In this document: positions 9,561 to 19,063 of the stretch, in pieces | Position numbering within the stretch: position 1 is the stretch's first letter | Layout of the letters: each line of letters opens with the position of its first letter | Assembly: GCA_937864535.1 (NCBI GenBank) | Contig: CALMJS010000012.1 | Coordinates: forward strand, 62,001 to 126,000 | Reading direction: 5' to 3' | Source: an uncultured Paracoccaceae bacterium | GTDB lineage: Bacteria; Pseudomonadota; Alphaproteobacteria; Rhodobacterales; Rhodobacteraceae | Length of the DNA stretch: 64,000 nt | Notes under the pieces: generated by a model | The model's database searches: none | The model's input: the letters and a program-made list of their open reading frames with translations, nothing else | What the model was told of the DNA's origin: nothing | Translations under genes and position numbers: made by a program

Positions 9561-10710
9561 GGATTGGCAAAACGGAGGCTTCGGCCTCTACATTCACTGG
9601 CCATTTTGCCAGTCGAAATGTCCCTACTGTGACTTTAACAGTCACGTCGCGGCCACCATTGATCAGGATCGATGGGGCCCCGCCTACCTGTCCGAAATTG
9701 ATCGCGTCGCAGCCCAAACCAAAGGGCGCATCCTACGATCTGTGTTTTTCGGCGGCGGCACGCCCAGCCTGATGTCACCCGATCTGGTCCACGCAATTCT
9801 GGACCGCGTCCGTGCTTCTTGGCCGATGTCGAACTCGGCAGAGATTACCTTGGAGGCAAACCCCACATCTGTCGAAGCTGGCCGGTTTGTGGGCTATCGC
9901 GATGCCGGCGTCAACCGGATTTCAATGGGTATTCAGTCCCTCAACGACGATGATCTCAGACGCTTGGGGCGCCTCCATTCCGTCAAGGAAGCACTCGCTG
10001 CCTTCGATGTTGCGCGAACGGTGTTCGACCGCGTCAGCTTTGATCTGATCTATGCACGCCAAGACCAAACCGTCGCGGATTGGGCGGCAGAGTTGCGCTT
10101 TGCGTTGTCCTTGGCCGTCGACCATTTGTCACTCTATCAGCTGACAATTGAGGAAGGTACGGCCTTCGGGGATCGGTATGCGGTTGGCAAACTGCGCGGG
10201 CTTCCGGATGAGGATAGCGCCGCGGACATGTACGACCTGACACAGACCATCACCGAGGAGTTGGGATTCCCGTCCTACGAAGTGTCTAATCATGCCAGAG
10301 TAGGGTCTGAAAGTCAGCATAACCTGATCTATTGGAGATATGGCGACTATGTCGGCATCGGGCCCGGTGCCCACGGTCGTGTGACCGTGAATGGCATTCG
10401 CCACGCGACAGAAACCTACCGTATGCCTCAGGCTTGGCTCGAGTCTGTCGAGAAGGTCGGCTCCGGCCAGAGCGTCATGGACCGGCTGTCCAATTCGGAC
10501 GAATTGTCAGAGTTCCTCTTGATGGGTCTACGCCTGAACGAAGGTGTCGATCTGACGCGGTTCGACACGCTTGGCGGTTCGCATCTCACGCACAACGTCA
10601 ACCGCATGATCGATCAAGGCTTTGTCGCCAAAGAAAACGGCCGCCTCTTGGTCACAAGAGACGGCCGCCCGATCCTGAATGCGGTCCTGAGAGAGTTGTT
10701 GGCCGATTAA
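9553..10710 (+). CDS. hemW: Radical SAM haem chaperone HemW
   Basis: A 385-residue radical-SAM protein of the HemN-like/HemW group. The cluster-binding motif CQSKCPYC (CxxxCxxC) is at about residues 18-25, followed by FFGGGTPSL and the GxQS motif MGIQSL. HemW inserts haem into acceptor proteins and is often misnamed oxygen-independent coproporphyrinogen oxidase. The start is a TTG inside the end of rdgB, with AAAGGGA upstream. Its stop shares bases with the parB stop on the other strand (TTAA). Confidence 0.9.
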   Translation: MTEDWQNGGFGLYIHWPFCQSKCPYCDFNSHVAATIDQDRWGPAYLSEIDRVAAQTKGRILRSVFFGGGTPSLMSPDLVHAILDRVRASWPMSNSAEITLEANPTSVEAGRFVGYRDAGVNRISMGIQSLNDDDLRRLGRLHSVKEALAAFDVARTVFDRVSFDLIYARQDQTVADWAAELRFALSLAVDHLSLYQLTIEEGTAFGDRYAVGKLRGLPDEDSAADMYDLTQTITEELGFPSYEVSNHARVGSESQHNLIYWRYGDYVGIGPGAHGRVTVNGIRHATETYRMPQAWLESVEKVGSGQSVMDRLSNSDELSEFLLMGLRLNEGVDLTRFDTLGGSHLTHNVNRMIDQGFVAKENGRLLVTRDGRPILNAVLRELLAD

Positions 10711-11609
10711 TTGGCCGACAACATCCGCATAATATTGTCGAGTTGATCCAGATCCTCGTAACGGATCGAAATGCGCCCGCCCTCTCCGCCAGCATCGTGA
10801 TCAATGGTCACCTTCATCCCGATCTGCAGTGAGAGTTCCTGTTCGATCTGAACGGTATCGGGATCCTTGGCCGCCGAGCGGACCCGATTGTTCTGTGTTG
10901 ATCGTTCTTTCTCGGGGTCCTTCTTGGTCAGCTTTTCCGCATCCCTTACCGATAGACCTTGGCTTATGATCTTGCGTGCAATCTCTGACGCACCATCATT
11001 TCCAACCAATGTCCGGGCGTGTCCTGCGCTGAGCTGGCCTTCGATGACCAGCGTCTGGACATCATCCGGAAGATTGAGAAGACGCATCAAGTTGGCAATG
11101 TGGCTCCGGCTCTTCCCCAGCGCCTGGCTCAGCTGCTCTTGGGTATGGCCAAAGCGCTCCATCAATTGACGATAGCCGGCAGCCTCATCAATCGCATTCA
11201 GATCTGCGCGCTGGATGTTTTCGATGATCGCAACTTCCAGAACTTCGGTATCGGTGAAGTCTCGAACGATCACAGGCAACTGATGCAGCATGGCCATCTG
11301 GGAGGCTCTCCAACGGCGCTCCCCGGCTACGATTTCAAACTTGGACTCATCCCGCGGCGATTTGCGAACGATCAGCGGCTGAATGACGCCCTTTTCCTTG
11401 ATCGAAGATGCAAGCTCCTTGAGAGCATCCTCACTAAAATAGCGGCGTGGCTGATTGGGATTCGGCTCGATCCGGTCAATCGGAACGGTCATGTCAGGTG
11501 TTCGCGGCGACTGCGCACCAGAAGGCTTGTCCGTTGGCACATTTACATCGGCCATGAGGGCGGACAAACCACGCCCAAGGCCACGGTTACGATTCGGTTT
11601 GTCGGCCAT
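10707..11609 (-). CDS. parB: Chromosome partitioning protein ParB
   Basis: A 300-residue ParB/Spo0J. It has the N-terminal RGLGRGLSALM segment, the CTPase/clamp motifs (GERRWRAS at about residues 96-103 and ENIQRADLNAIDEA), a helix-turn-helix (QLSQALGKSRSHIANLMRLL) and a C-terminal dimerisation domain. It loads at parS, spreads along DNA and drives origin segregation with ParA. Two exact parS sites lie 1.4 and 3.3 kb upstream, inside the same gene cluster. Confidence 0.97.
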   Translation of the reverse strand: MADKPNRNRGLGRGLSALMADVNVPTDKPSGAQSPRTPDMTVPIDRIEPNPNQPRRYFSEDALKELASSIKEKGVIQPLIVRKSPRDESKFEIVAGERRWRASQMAMLHQLPVIVRDFTDTEVLEVAIIENIQRADLNAIDEAAGYRQLMERFGHTQEQLSQALGKSRSHIANLMRLLNLPDDVQTLVIEGQLSAGHARTLVGNDGASEIARKIISQGLSVRDAEKLTKKDPEKERSTQNNRVRSAAKDPDTVQIEQELSLQIGMKVTIDHDAGGEGGRISIRYEDLDQLDNIMRMLSAN

Positions 11610-11618
11610 TTTCGCCTC

Positions 11619-12416
11619 TTATTGTTCGCGTTCAATCAGCTCTGCGGCCAATTCCTGATAGGCCAACCCGCCCTTGGAAGTTGGATCATACTCGAAAATC
11701 GACATGGCGAAAGACGGTGCCTCGCTCAGGCGGACATTTCGGGGAATAATTGTTTTGAAAACCAGATCCTTGAGATTTTCCCGCGCGTCCTGCTCTACCT
11801 GCTGGGATAGATTATTCCGCGCGTCATACATCGTCAGGACAACACCTTCGATGCGGAGGTTCGGGTTGGCGGTCTGGCGCACCTCCCGCACAGTCAACAT
11901 GAGCTGCGAGAGCCCTTCCAGCGCGTAGAATTCACTCTGAAGCGGCACAACAACAGAGTCAGATGCCACCATAGCGTTTATGGTCAGAAGGTTCAGCGAC
12001 GGCGGACAGTCAATCAAAATGTAGTCCAGAGCAAAGGCATCCATCGCCGGCTGCCGCAAGGCGTCATGCAAAAGAAAGCTGCGCTTTTCATTCGCGATCA
12101 GTTCGATGTCGGCAGAACTCAGGTCGGTATTTGCCGGTACGACCCAAAGATTCAGACTCCGGGTCTCTTGAACGGCATCAAAAAGCGATACATCCCCAAC
12201 CAAGAGGTCATAGGTCGTCACGTCGCGCCGTTCAGGATCGATGCCGATCCCTGTAGAGGCATTGCCCTGCGGATCGAGATCGACCAACAGGACCTTGCGC
12301 CCAGTTGCTGCAAGGGCCGCCGCAAGGTTGATCGCGGTTGTGGTTTTACCCACTCCGCCTTTCTGGTTAGCGATGGCGATGATTTTTGGCTCTGTCGTCC
12401 TGGTCAGATCAGACAC
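11619..12416 (-). CDS. parA: Chromosome partitioning ATPase ParA (Soj)
   Basis: A 265-residue Walker-type ATPase. The deviant Walker A KGGVGKTT with the signature Lys is at about residues 19-26, LVDLDPQGN follows, and the switch region DCPPSLNLLT is intact. It lacks an N-terminal DNA-binding extension, which marks the chromosomal (type Ib-like) form. It lies 9 bases before parB and overlaps rsmG by 8 bases. Confidence 0.97.
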   Translation of the reverse strand: MSDLTRTTEPKIIAIANQKGGVGKTTTAINLAAALAATGRKVLLVDLDPQGNASTGIGIDPERRDVTTYDLLVGDVSLFDAVQETRSLNLWVVPANTDLSSADIELIANEKRSFLLHDALRQPAMDAFALDYILIDCPPSLNLLTINAMVASDSVVVPLQSEFYALEGLSQLMLTVREVRQTANPNLRIEGVVLTMYDARNNLSQQVEQDARENLKDLVFKTIIPRNVRLSEAPSFAMSIFEYDPTSKGGLAYQELAAELIEREQ

Positions 12417-13029
12417 GCGCGATATCCCTGATACAAATTAGATTTGCTTCTGGGTCGGTGATACTTGGCAGACAGGTGAAGTCAAAGGTCCATTTGCTCT
12501 TGGCCTCAGATATTTCCTGATCCGCACCTCGTCCTTTTTGAAAAAGAGCAGTACCTGTCGGACTGAGGTGAATTTCAGCAAAATTCAAAAGCAAATCGAG
12601 AGATGCCAAGGCGCGGGCAGATAGTACATCGGCACGCTGAGGTTCAACCGCCTCGATGCGATTTGCAATGACGGTCACTGGCAATCCCAGTTCTCTGGCG
12701 GCAGTTCTTAGGAATGTCGCTTTGCGTTGATCCGATTCAATTAGGGTAAATCGCGTACCTGGTCGCTTTTCAACCGCAATGCAGGCAACGACGATACCCG
12801 GAAACCCTCCTCCGCTACCTATATCGACCCAATGAGTCCAGGCTTTCGGAGCACCAGTCCAGACCTGGGCGGAATCCAATATGTGGCGGTGCCAGATATC
12901 ATCCTTGGTCCCCTTGGCGATCAGGTTGATTTTTTCTGTCCACTTTAGAACCAGCGCGGAAAACGCCTCCAGACGAGCAAATGTTTCACGTGAAACATCG
13001 CCCACCCCCATCAAATCCACGCCGTTCAT
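12409..13029 (-). CDS. rsmG: 16S rRNA (guanine-N7) methyltransferase RsmG (GidB)
   Basis: A 206-residue SAM-dependent methyltransferase for G527 of 16S rRNA. The SAM-binding loop [14 protein letters not shown] (about residues 67-80) and the preceding [12 protein letters not shown] and HILDS motifs are clear. Its start overlaps the mnmG stop (ATGA) and its codons 11-16 contain a full parS palindrome. Confidence 0.95.
   Translation of the reverse strand: MNGVDLMGVGDVSRETFARLEAFSALVLKWTEKINLIAKGTKDDIWHRHILDSAQVWTGAPKAWTHWVDIGSGGGFPGIVVACIAVEKRPGTRFTLIESDQRKATFLRTAARELGLPVTVIANRIEAVEPQRADVLSARALASLDLLLNFAEIHLSPTGTALFQKGRGADQEISEAKSKWTFDFTCLPSITDPEANLICIRDIARV
12982..12997. promoter_or_regulatory. 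parS site (ParB loading palindrome)
   Basis: TGTTTCACGTGAAACA is an exact match to the widely conserved 16-base parS palindrome. It lies within the first codons of rsmG, about 5.3 kb from the candidate oriC. Confidence 0.9.
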
Positions 13030-14894
13030 GCAGATTGCGCCTTGTCGAACTTTCTTATACGCGCCAAAAGCAGAACCAGAGCCGCAGGCGTCATTCCCTC
13101 GATCCGACCCGCCTGCCCGATCGTCGCCGGCTTCACACGCGACAGTTTCAGGCGGAGCTCATTCGAAAGGCCCGAAATGCCCTCATAGGAAAAATCCTGA
13201 GGAATGACGACAGATTCATCCCGCTTTAGGGTCTGAATGTCCTTATCCTGACGCGTAATGTAGTGTGCATAGAGCGCATCACATTTGATCTGAGACCGGA
13301 CTTCAGGAGGAATCCCCGCCGCTTCTGGTAGTAACTCTATCAAATGGTGATCCTCGAACTCGGCCAGCGACAGAGCCTCGAGTGCACTGCGTGACGGTCC
13401 ATCCGGAGAGAGATTGACGCCGAGGTTTGCTATCCGGTGTGACGTAAAGCTATGCGAGCTTAGCAGAGTTCGCGCCGTAGCAATTGCCTCCATCTTTGCC
13501 GAGTAGGCAGACCAGCGATCGTCGCCAACACACCCAATCTGGCGCCCCAGTTCAGTCAAACGCTGATCGGCATTATCCGCACGCAGAGACAGCCGGAATT
13601 CGGCCCGGGAGGTAAACATACGGTATGGCTCGGAAACCCCCCTCGTGATCAGATCATCGATCATGACACCGATGTAGGACGTGGTGCGGCTAAAGGTTAC
13701 CGGGTCCTGACCTAGCGCGGACTTGCATGCGTTCAAACCGGCGACGAGACCCTGAGCGGCAGCCTCCTCATAGCCAGTCGTGCCGTTAATCTGTCCTGCG
13801 AGGTAGAGCCCTGGAACATCCCGCAACTCCAACGTCGGCCGCAAGGCCCGGGGATCGACGTAATCATATTCGATCGCATACCCGGGTTGGAGAATGGTGA
13901 CATTCTCGAGCCCCTTCATGGAACGAACATAGGCCTCTTGGACATCAACAGGCAAGGACGTAGAAATTCCGTTCGGATAAATCGTCGGATCGTCGATACC
14001 CTCAGGCTCGAGGAACACCTGATGAGAGGATTTATCTGCAAACCTGACGACTTTATCTTCGATCGAAGGGCAATACCGGGGGCCAATTCCTTCGATATGG
14101 CCACCATACATGGCAGATCGGGACAGGTTATCGCGAATAATTTGATGGGTTTTTTCATTCGTATGGGTGATCCCGCAGGATATCTGCGGTGCCGTCACAG
14201 ATTTGGACAGGAATGAAAACAGTGAGGGTTCATCGTCGCCAGGCTGACTCTCCAGATCAGACCAGTCGATTGTGCGACCATCCAGTCGCGGCGGCGTGCC
14301 GGTTTTCAACCGCCCCAGAGGTAGACCAAAGCTATCCATCCGTTCAGCCAAACGCACCGACGGACGATCTCCCATCCGCCCACCGGGACGGCGGACATCG
14401 CCAATATGGATCACGCCGCGCAGGAATGTCCCTGTGGTCAGCACAACGGAACGACAGCTGATTTGCGAGCCGTCGTCTAGAACAATGCCAGAGACTCGGC
14501 CATTTTCTTGCAATATATCAATGGCTTCGCCCTCTACCACCGTCAGATTAGGCTGCTGGCGGGTCAGGTGCTGCATCGCCAACTTGTATCGGGCACGGTC
14601 GGCTTGGGCCCTCGGACCTTGTACAGCGGGACCCTTCTTGCGGTTCAAGAGTCGGAACTGGATCCCTGCACGATCAGCGGCCAAACCCATGACCCCGTCT
14701 AGGGAATCAACTTCACGGACCAAATGCCCTTTGCCTAAACCACCGATCGCGGGATTGCAGGACATTACGCCGATTGAATCGAACGTCAACGTTACCAAAG
14801 CAGTGGACGCGCCTGCCCTCGCGGCGGCATGTGCAGCCTCGGCTCCAGCATGGCCACCGCCAATAACGACAACATCAAAGTTCTGATGTTTCAC
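13026..14894 (-). CDS. mnmG: tRNA uridine-5-carboxymethylaminomethyl modification enzyme MnmG (GidA)
   Basis: About 622 residues; an FAD-dependent subunit of the MnmEG complex that modifies U34 of tRNAs. The FAD-binding [13 protein letters not shown] is at the N terminus, followed by the [15 protein letters not shown] and [10 protein letters not shown] signatures. The C-terminal helical tRNA-binding domain is complete. I favour the GTG at 14894 because GGAG lies 8 bases upstream. A GTG at 14903 and an ATG at 14921 are alternatives. The chosen Shine-Dalgarno-to-start spacer is occupied by a parS palindrome. It follows mnmE by 11 bases. Confidence 0.95.
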   Translation of the reverse strand: MKHQNFDVVVIGGGHAGAEAAHAAARAGASTALVTLTFDSIGVMSCNPAIGGLGKGHLVREVDSLDGVMGLAADRAGIQFRLLNRKKGPAVQGPRAQADRARYKLAMQHLTRQQPNLTVVEGEAIDILQENGRVSGIVLDDGSQISCRSVVLTTGTFLRGVIHIGDVRRPGGRMGDRPSVRLAERMDSFGLPLGRLKTGTPPRLDGRTIDWSDLESQPGDDEPSLFSFLSKSVTAPQISCGITHTNEKTHQIIRDNLSRSAMYGGHIEGIGPRYCPSIEDKVVRFADKSSHQVFLEPEGIDDPTIYPNGISTSLPVDVQEAYVRSMKGLENVTILQPGYAIEYDYVDPRALRPTLELRDVPGLYLAGQINGTTGYEEAAAQGLVAGLNACKSALGQDPVTFSRTTSYIGVMIDDLITRGVSEPYRMFTSRAEFRLSLRADNADQRLTELGRQIGCVGDDRWSAYSAKMEAIATARTLLSSHSFTSHRIANLGVNLSPDGPSRSALEALSLAEFEDHHLIELLPEAAGIPPEVRSQIKCDALYAHYITRQDKDIQTLKRDESVVIPQDFSYEGISGLSNELRLKLSRVKPATIGQAGRIEGMTPAALVLLLARIRKFDKAQSA

Positions 14895-14902
14895 GTGAAA
14901 CA
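14887..14902. promoter_or_regulatory. parS site (ParB loading palindrome)
   Basis: A second exact TGTTTCACGTGAAACA. It covers the first codons and the ribosome-binding spacer of mnmG, 1.9 kb from the other site and about 3.4 kb from the candidate oriC. Confidence 0.9.
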
Positions 14903-14905
14903 CTC

Positions 14906-16186
14906 CTACTTGCCGATGCAAAAGCTGGCGAATATCACATCCAGCAGATCTTCTACGTCTACCCTGCCAACGAGCGACTCAGTCGCTCTGGCAGCGGTGC
15001 GGATTTCTTCTGCCACAAGATCTGCCATTTCAACATCTGAGTCTATGAGAGACAACGCGAGGTCAAGCGCCTCGCACCCACGGATAAGCGCAATTCGATG
15101 GCGTTCGCGCATGGCCACACCCACGCGCGCGGCCCGCCCTCTCAGGGTTTGCTCGATGCGATCTATCAGTTCTTCAACACCGGCGCCGGTTTTTCCCGAA
15201 ACACCTATGATACCGGGTTGCACCTGATCCATTTTAGCGCGCACGATGATTGTATCTGGTCCGAAATCCTCGAAGGTCTCCTCTCCGACTCCAACCAAGT
15301 GGACGACCAGATCAGCCGAGGTGGCACGTTGCCGGGCGCGTTCAATCCCCAAACCTTCGACAAAATCATCAGTTTCGCGCAGACCCGCGGTATCCAAAAC
15401 TGTCACAGGCAACCCGCCAAGGTCCATACGGACCTCGATCACATCACGCGTCGTCCCGGCGATATCAGAGGTGATCGCAGCCTCACGACCCGCTAACCTA
15501 TTCAAAAGGGTGGATTTTCCGACATTAGGCGCGCCAACGATAGCAACCTCAAATCCGTCGCGAATACGTTCAGCGACGCGGACTCCCTCTGCCTCTTGCC
15601 GCATTTCGGTCTGAACCGACCGCAAGAGTTCAGTCACCTCAGGCATCACGTCAACCGGGACATCTTCATCGACGAAATCAATCGTCGCCTCGATCAGGGC
15701 CGCCGCGCGAACCAGTCGCTCGCGCCACAGGCCTACCTTGGCTCCCAAGGCGCCCTGAAACACCCTAAGTGCCTGTTTTCGTTGCGATTCTGTCTCTGCG
15801 TCAATGAGGTCCGCCAGACCTTCAACCTGCGCGAGGTCCAGGCAGCCATTTTCCAGCGCGCGGCGCGTAAATTCGCCTGCTTCGGCGTGCCGCAGCCCGA
15901 CCATACCAGACAATTCGCGTAAAACGGCCGAAACAATCGCCGGACTGCCATGAAGTTGAAGCTCCACAACTGCTTCACCGGTAAAGCTCTGGCCTTGGTC
16001 GAACGACAGAACAAGCGCTTCGTCAATCAAATCGCCAACATGATCCACGATCTTGCGCAGACCACGGGACGGCAAAGCACGCCCTGTCAGCCTCTCGCCA
16101 GCGGCATGCGCCATCGGCCCGGAGATCCGAACAATAGAAACGCCTGCTTTGCCCGGCGCTGTGGCCAGGGCATAGATCGTGTCCAT
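14906..16186 (-). CDS. mnmE: tRNA modification GTPase MnmE (TrmE)
   Basis: A 426-residue GTPase partner of MnmG. The N-terminal formyl-THF-binding domain contains [19 protein letters not shown], the G domain (about residues 210-360) has [12 protein letters not shown] and [10 protein letters not shown], and the C terminus ends in FCIGK, the conserved CIGK box with the catalytic Cys. It is somewhat shorter than the E. coli protein, as is common in Rhodobacterales. It lies between rho and mnmG in one operon. Confidence 0.96.
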   Translation of the reverse strand: MDTIYALATAPGKAGVSIVRISGPMAHAAGERLTGRALPSRGLRKIVDHVGDLIDEALVLSFDQGQSFTGEAVVELQLHGSPAIVSAVLRELSGMVGLRHAEAGEFTRRALENGCLDLAQVEGLADLIDAETESQRKQALRVFQGALGAKVGLWRERLVRAAALIEATIDFVDEDVPVDVMPEVTELLRSVQTEMRQEAEGVRVAERIRDGFEVAIVGAPNVGKSTLLNRLAGREAAITSDIAGTTRDVIEVRMDLGGLPVTVLDTAGLRETDDFVEGLGIERARQRATSADLVVHLVGVGEETFEDFGPDTIIVRAKMDQVQPGIIGVSGKTGAGVEELIDRIEQTLRGRAARVGVAMRERHRIALIRGCEALDLALSLIDSDVEMADLVAEEIRTAARATESLVGRVDVEDLLDVIFASFCIGK

Positions 16187-16201
16187 GACGCCAGCCCCAG
16201 C

Positions 16202-17473
16202 TTAGCTGTTCATCGAGTCAAAGAATTCGCCGTTCGTCTTGGTCTGCTTGAGCTTGCCCAGCAGGAATTCGATCGCATCCGTGGTCCCCATCGGGTTCAG
16301 AATGCGACGCAGCACGTAGGTTTTCTGAAGATCCTTGGCATCGACCAGCAGATCTTCCTTACGGGTACCAGACTTGAGGATATCCATCGCCGGGAACACG
16401 CGCTTATCTGCGACCTTACGATCCAGAACGATTTCACTGTTGCCGGTGCCCTTGAATTCTTCAAAGATCACTTCGTCCATGCGGCTACCGGTGTCGATCA
16501 GCGCCGTCGCGATAATTGTCAGCGAACCGCCTTCTTCGATGTTCCGCGCGGCGCCAAAGAACCGCTTGGGGCGTTGCAGCGCGTTCGCATCCACACCGCC
16601 GGTCAGAACCTTGCCCGAAGACGGCACGGTGGTGTTGTAGGCGCGACCCAAACGGGTGATCGAGTCCAGGAGGATGACGACATCGCGCTTGTGCTCGACC
16701 AGACGCTTGGCCTTTTCGATGACCATTTCGGCAACCGCGACGTGACGGGTCGCAGGTTCGTCAAAGGTAGACGATACCACCTCGCCCTTGACGCTGCGCT
16801 GCATGTCGGTGACTTCTTCGGGGCGTTCATCAATCAGCAGAACGATCAGATAGCACTCTGGATGGTTCTTTTCGATGCTGTGGGCGATATTTTGCAGCAG
16901 GACCGTCTTACCCGTGCGCGGCGGCGCCACGATCAGCGACCGCTGACCCTTACCAATCGGCGAAACGAGGTCGATCACGCGGGCGGACCGATCCTTGATC
17001 GTCGGATCGTCGATCTCCATTTTCAGGCGTTCATCAGGGTAGAGCGGCGTCAGGTTGTCAAAGGCAATTTTGTGCCGCGCCTTTTCCGGATCTTCAAAGT
17101 TGATCATTTCCACGCTGGTCAGCGCGAAATACCGTTCGCTGTCGTTCGGCTCTTTGATAACGCCCTCTACGGTATCACCCGTACGCAGCGAATGCTGGCG
17201 GATCATATCCGGAGACACGTAGATATCATCGGGACCCGGCAGATAGTTCGCCTCGGGCGAACGCAGGAACCCGAACCCGTCCTGCAACACTTCCAACACG
17301 CCATCGCCACCGATGACCCAATCTTCATCAGCGCGTTCGCGGAGGATGGCGAACATCATGTCACCCTTGCGCATCGTGGATGCGTTTTCGATCTCCAGCT
17401 CTTCGGCCATCGCCAAGAGATCCTTGGGGCTTTTGGCCTTGAGATCGGCAAGGTTCAAACGGTGTTGTGACAT
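16202..17473 (-). CDS. rho: Transcription termination factor Rho
   Basis: About 423 residues. The N-terminal helix bundle is followed by the RNA-binding OSB domain ([22 protein letters not shown], described by segment), Walker A PPRTGKTV, Walker [11 protein letters not shown] and the R-loop. It is a hexameric helicase that ends transcription. Start chosen at MSQHRLNL, with GGGGGT 7 bases upstream; an ATG two codons earlier sits too close to that site. It heads the mnmE-mnmG-rsmG-parA-parB run, with hemJ upstream. Confidence 0.97.
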   Translation of the reverse strand: MSQHRLNLADLKAKSPKDLLAMAEELEIENASTMRKGDMMFAILRERADEDWVIGGDGVLEVLQDGFGFLRSPEANYLPGPDDIYVSPDMIRQHSLRTGDTVEGVIKEPNDSERYFALTSVEMINFEDPEKARHKIAFDNLTPLYPDERLKMEIDDPTIKDRSARVIDLVSPIGKGQRSLIVAPPRTGKTVLLQNIAHSIEKNHPECYLIVLLIDERPEEVTDMQRSVKGEVVSSTFDEPATRHVAVAEMVIEKAKRLVEHKRDVVILLDSITRLGRAYNTTVPSSGKVLTGGVDANALQRPKRFFGAARNIEEGGSLTIIATALIDTGSRMDEVIFEEFKGTGNSEIVLDRKVADKRVFPAMDILKSGTRKEDLLVDAKDLQKTYVLRRILNPMGTTDAIEFLLGKLKQTKTNGEFFDSMNS

Positions 17474-17583
17474 GGGCATACCCCCAGCGGCCTGTTCAGC
17501 CGCACGATAGACGAATTGTTCAGACAGAATCCCACCGGACGGAGGGCGCCCCTATTAGGCCCGTCTGGCCCCACAAGTCAAAT

Positions 17584-18060
17584 TCAGAATTTGACGATCA
17601 CCGAAAACACGATGATCAGCATAAAGAGCGTCGGAACCTCGTTCATCAGGCGATACTGACGTCCGGTTCGGCTATTCGCTGCCTTGATAAAGTCTTTGCG
17701 GCGATATCCCAGCCAATGATGGAACCACGTCATGCCCAGAACACCGCCGGCTTTGGTCCATGGCCAAAGCTCGGACCAGCTGACGATACCGGGCGTAAAG
17801 ACCATCATAAGACCGAAAATCCATGTGGCAACCATCGCCGGATTCATGATGGCGCGTAGCAGCAGACGTTCCTGATGCTGAAACAGCAGGTCCATATCCG
17901 ACCCTTGCTCCACGCCCTGCTTTCTCAGTCCTTCGACGTGGTAGACGTAGAGACGCGGCAAATAGAACAGACCTGCCATCCATGACATGACGGAGACCAC
18001 GTGCAACGCTTTGACCCAAGGGTAGGCTGCACCGAGAAAATCATAAATCCAGTCAATCAT
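17584..18060 (-). CDS. hemJ: Protoporphyrinogen IX oxidase HemJ
   Basis: A small (158-residue) integral membrane protein with four predicted hydrophobic segments. The first contains the conserved His and Arg of the family in KALHVVSVMSWMAGLFYLPR, and RLLLRAIMNPAMV and a C-terminal FFRLMNEVPT-like segment follow. HemJ replaces HemG/HemY oxidases in most alphaproteobacteria and converts protoporphyrinogen to protoporphyrin. The start was placed at MIDWIYDF; an in-frame ATG seven codons upstream is less conserved in type. The candidate oriC lies directly upstream. Confidence 0.9.
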   Translation of the reverse strand: MIDWIYDFLGAAYPWVKALHVVSVMSWMAGLFYLPRLYVYHVEGLRKQGVEQGSDMDLLFQHQERLLLRAIMNPAMVATWIFGLMMVFTPGIVSWSELWPWTKAGGVLGMTWFHHWLGYRRKDFIKAANSRTGRQYRLMNEVPTLFMLIIVFSVIVKF

Positions 18061-18095
18061 CGTGTTTGTCCGTTGTGGCAACTTCCCTCTTCTAA

Positions 18096-18112
18096 TCTTT
18101 CTTTAAGAAAGA
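18096..18112. repeat. Perfect 8-1-8 palindrome near hemJ start
   Basis: TCTTTCTT-T-AAGAAAGA, a perfect inverted repeat, lies 36 bases upstream of the hemJ start and at the edge of the candidate origin. It could be an operator for hemJ or an origin element. Confidence 0.5.
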
Positions 18113-18131
18113 AGGTGGTTAGTTGTTGTAG

Positions 18132-18140
18132 TGTGGATAA
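18132..18140 (-). promoter_or_regulatory. Consensus DnaA box
   Basis: TTATCCACA on the minus strand, an exact match to the high-affinity DnaA box. It is the only perfect copy seen in the gap. Confidence 0.85.
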
Positions 18141-18234
18141 CCAGTCCGTTTAGAGTTTTCCTCAGTGTTATCCAGATATCCACAAAGCTTCACAAGTCCA
18201 AAGATTCATGGGGATTTCTATAAAAACACTTCAT

Positions 18235-18247
18235 TATCAATGAGTTA
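18235..18247 (+). promoter_or_regulatory. IHF binding-site consensus in oriC
   Basis: TATCAATGAGTTA matches WATCAANNNNTTR at every defined position. It lies in the most A/T-rich part of the origin region, where an IHF bend would be expected to assist opening. Confidence 0.6.
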
Positions 18248-18255
18248 TTTTCATC

Positions 18256-18272
18256 AGAGTCAAATTGACTCT
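18256..18272. repeat. Perfect 8-1-8 palindrome with two GANTC sites
   Basis: AGAGTCAA-A-TTGACTCT is a perfect inverted repeat whose arms each carry a CcrM-type GANTC sequence (GAGTC and GACTC). It lies nine bases after the IHF site. Confidence 0.55.
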
Positions 18273-18463
18273 TTTCCGTCGCGGAGTCCTGCGTCGATTC
18301 CACAGAATTCATCCACAATGGGTCACTTATCCCATCCCCATCTTGGACTCTTGTGATGGAATCATCGGGTTATCCCTGAGGATTTGCGAAAACCTCTGAC
18401 AAGCCCTAAAGGATTCACCGGACATCCCCAGCCAACTCTCAGGTTTTACCCACAGTTTTCCAC

Positions 18464-19063
18464 ATGACCGATCCTGTTATCCTCGCCTCTGGTTCTGAAA
18501 TTCGCGCGACCCTGCTGCGCAATGCAGGTGTTCCGTTTTCAACTGTCGTGGCCCGTGTCGACGAAGAGGCCATCCGCGCCGCGCTAGAGCTGGAAGAGGC
18601 CTCGCCGCGGGATATTGCCGACACGCTGGCCGAGGCGAAGGCGCGCAAGGTGAGCCAGAAGAACCCCGGTGCCTATGTGATCGGCTGTGATCAGGTGCTG
18701 GATTTTGACGGGCGGATTCTGTCGAAACCGACCGATCCCGTCGAAGGTCTGGCGCAGTTGCAAGCGATGCGCGGCAAAACCCATCGCTTGCTGTCTGCCG
18801 CCGTCATCTACAAAGACGGCGAACCGATCTGGCGTCATGTCGGCACGGTGCGCCTGACGATGAGAGACGTTTCCGACGCGTATCTGGACGACTATATGAC
18901 GCGCAACTGGGACAGTGTACGTTGGTCTGTCGGCTGCTATAAGCTGGAAGAAGAAGGTGTCCGGTTAATGTCCAAGGTCGAGGGTGATTATTTTTCGGTG
19001 CTCGGACTGCCCCTGATTGAACTGTTGAACTATTTGACCCTGCGCGGAGTCTTGACGGCATGA
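18464..19063 (+). CDS. Maf-family nucleotide pyrophosphatase
   Basis: A 199-residue Maf/YhdE/YceF-type protein that hydrolyses modified or non-canonical nucleoside triphosphates. The N-terminal LASGSEIRATLLRNAG motif and the VIGCDQVLDFDG segment with the conserved Asp and Gln are present. The start fits the family, yet no Shine-Dalgarno sequence precedes the ATG. Instead a one-mismatch DnaA box ends on the A of the start codon, so translation may be leaderless. It overlaps aroE by four bases. Confidence 0.88.
   Translation: MTDPVILASGSEIRATLLRNAGVPFSTVVARVDEEAIRAALELEEASPRDIADTLAEAKARKVSQKNPGAYVIGCDQVLDFDGRILSKPTDPVEGLAQLQAMRGKTHRLLSAAVIYKDGEPIWRHVGTVRLTMRDVSDAYLDDYMTRNWDSVRWSVGCYKLEEEGVRLMSKVEGDYFSVLGLPLIELLNYLTLRGVLTA

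Larger units (their letters stand above)
18082..18463. other. Candidate chromosomal replication origin (oriC)
   Basis: This is the only gene-free stretch over 300 bases in the window. It contains an exact DnaA box on the minus strand (TGTGGATAA, 18132-18140). One-mismatch boxes lie at 18168-18176 (TTATCCAGA), 18176-18184 (ATATCCACA), 18309-18317 (TCATCCACA), 18446-18454 (TTACCCACA) and 18456-18464 (TTTTCCACA). It also has a local A/T-rich tract (about 18214-18252), an IHF consensus, eight GANTC sites and two 8-1-8 palindromes. Genes diverge on both sides (hemJ leftward, maf rightward), and parAB with parS are within 8 kb. A strand-composition skew test over the whole chromosome would settle it. 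Confidence 0.8.

Noticed and set aside
15950-17470. A 506-codon plus-strand open frame antisense to rho
   Set aside because: rho is certain on the other strand; the antisense product resembles no protein family.
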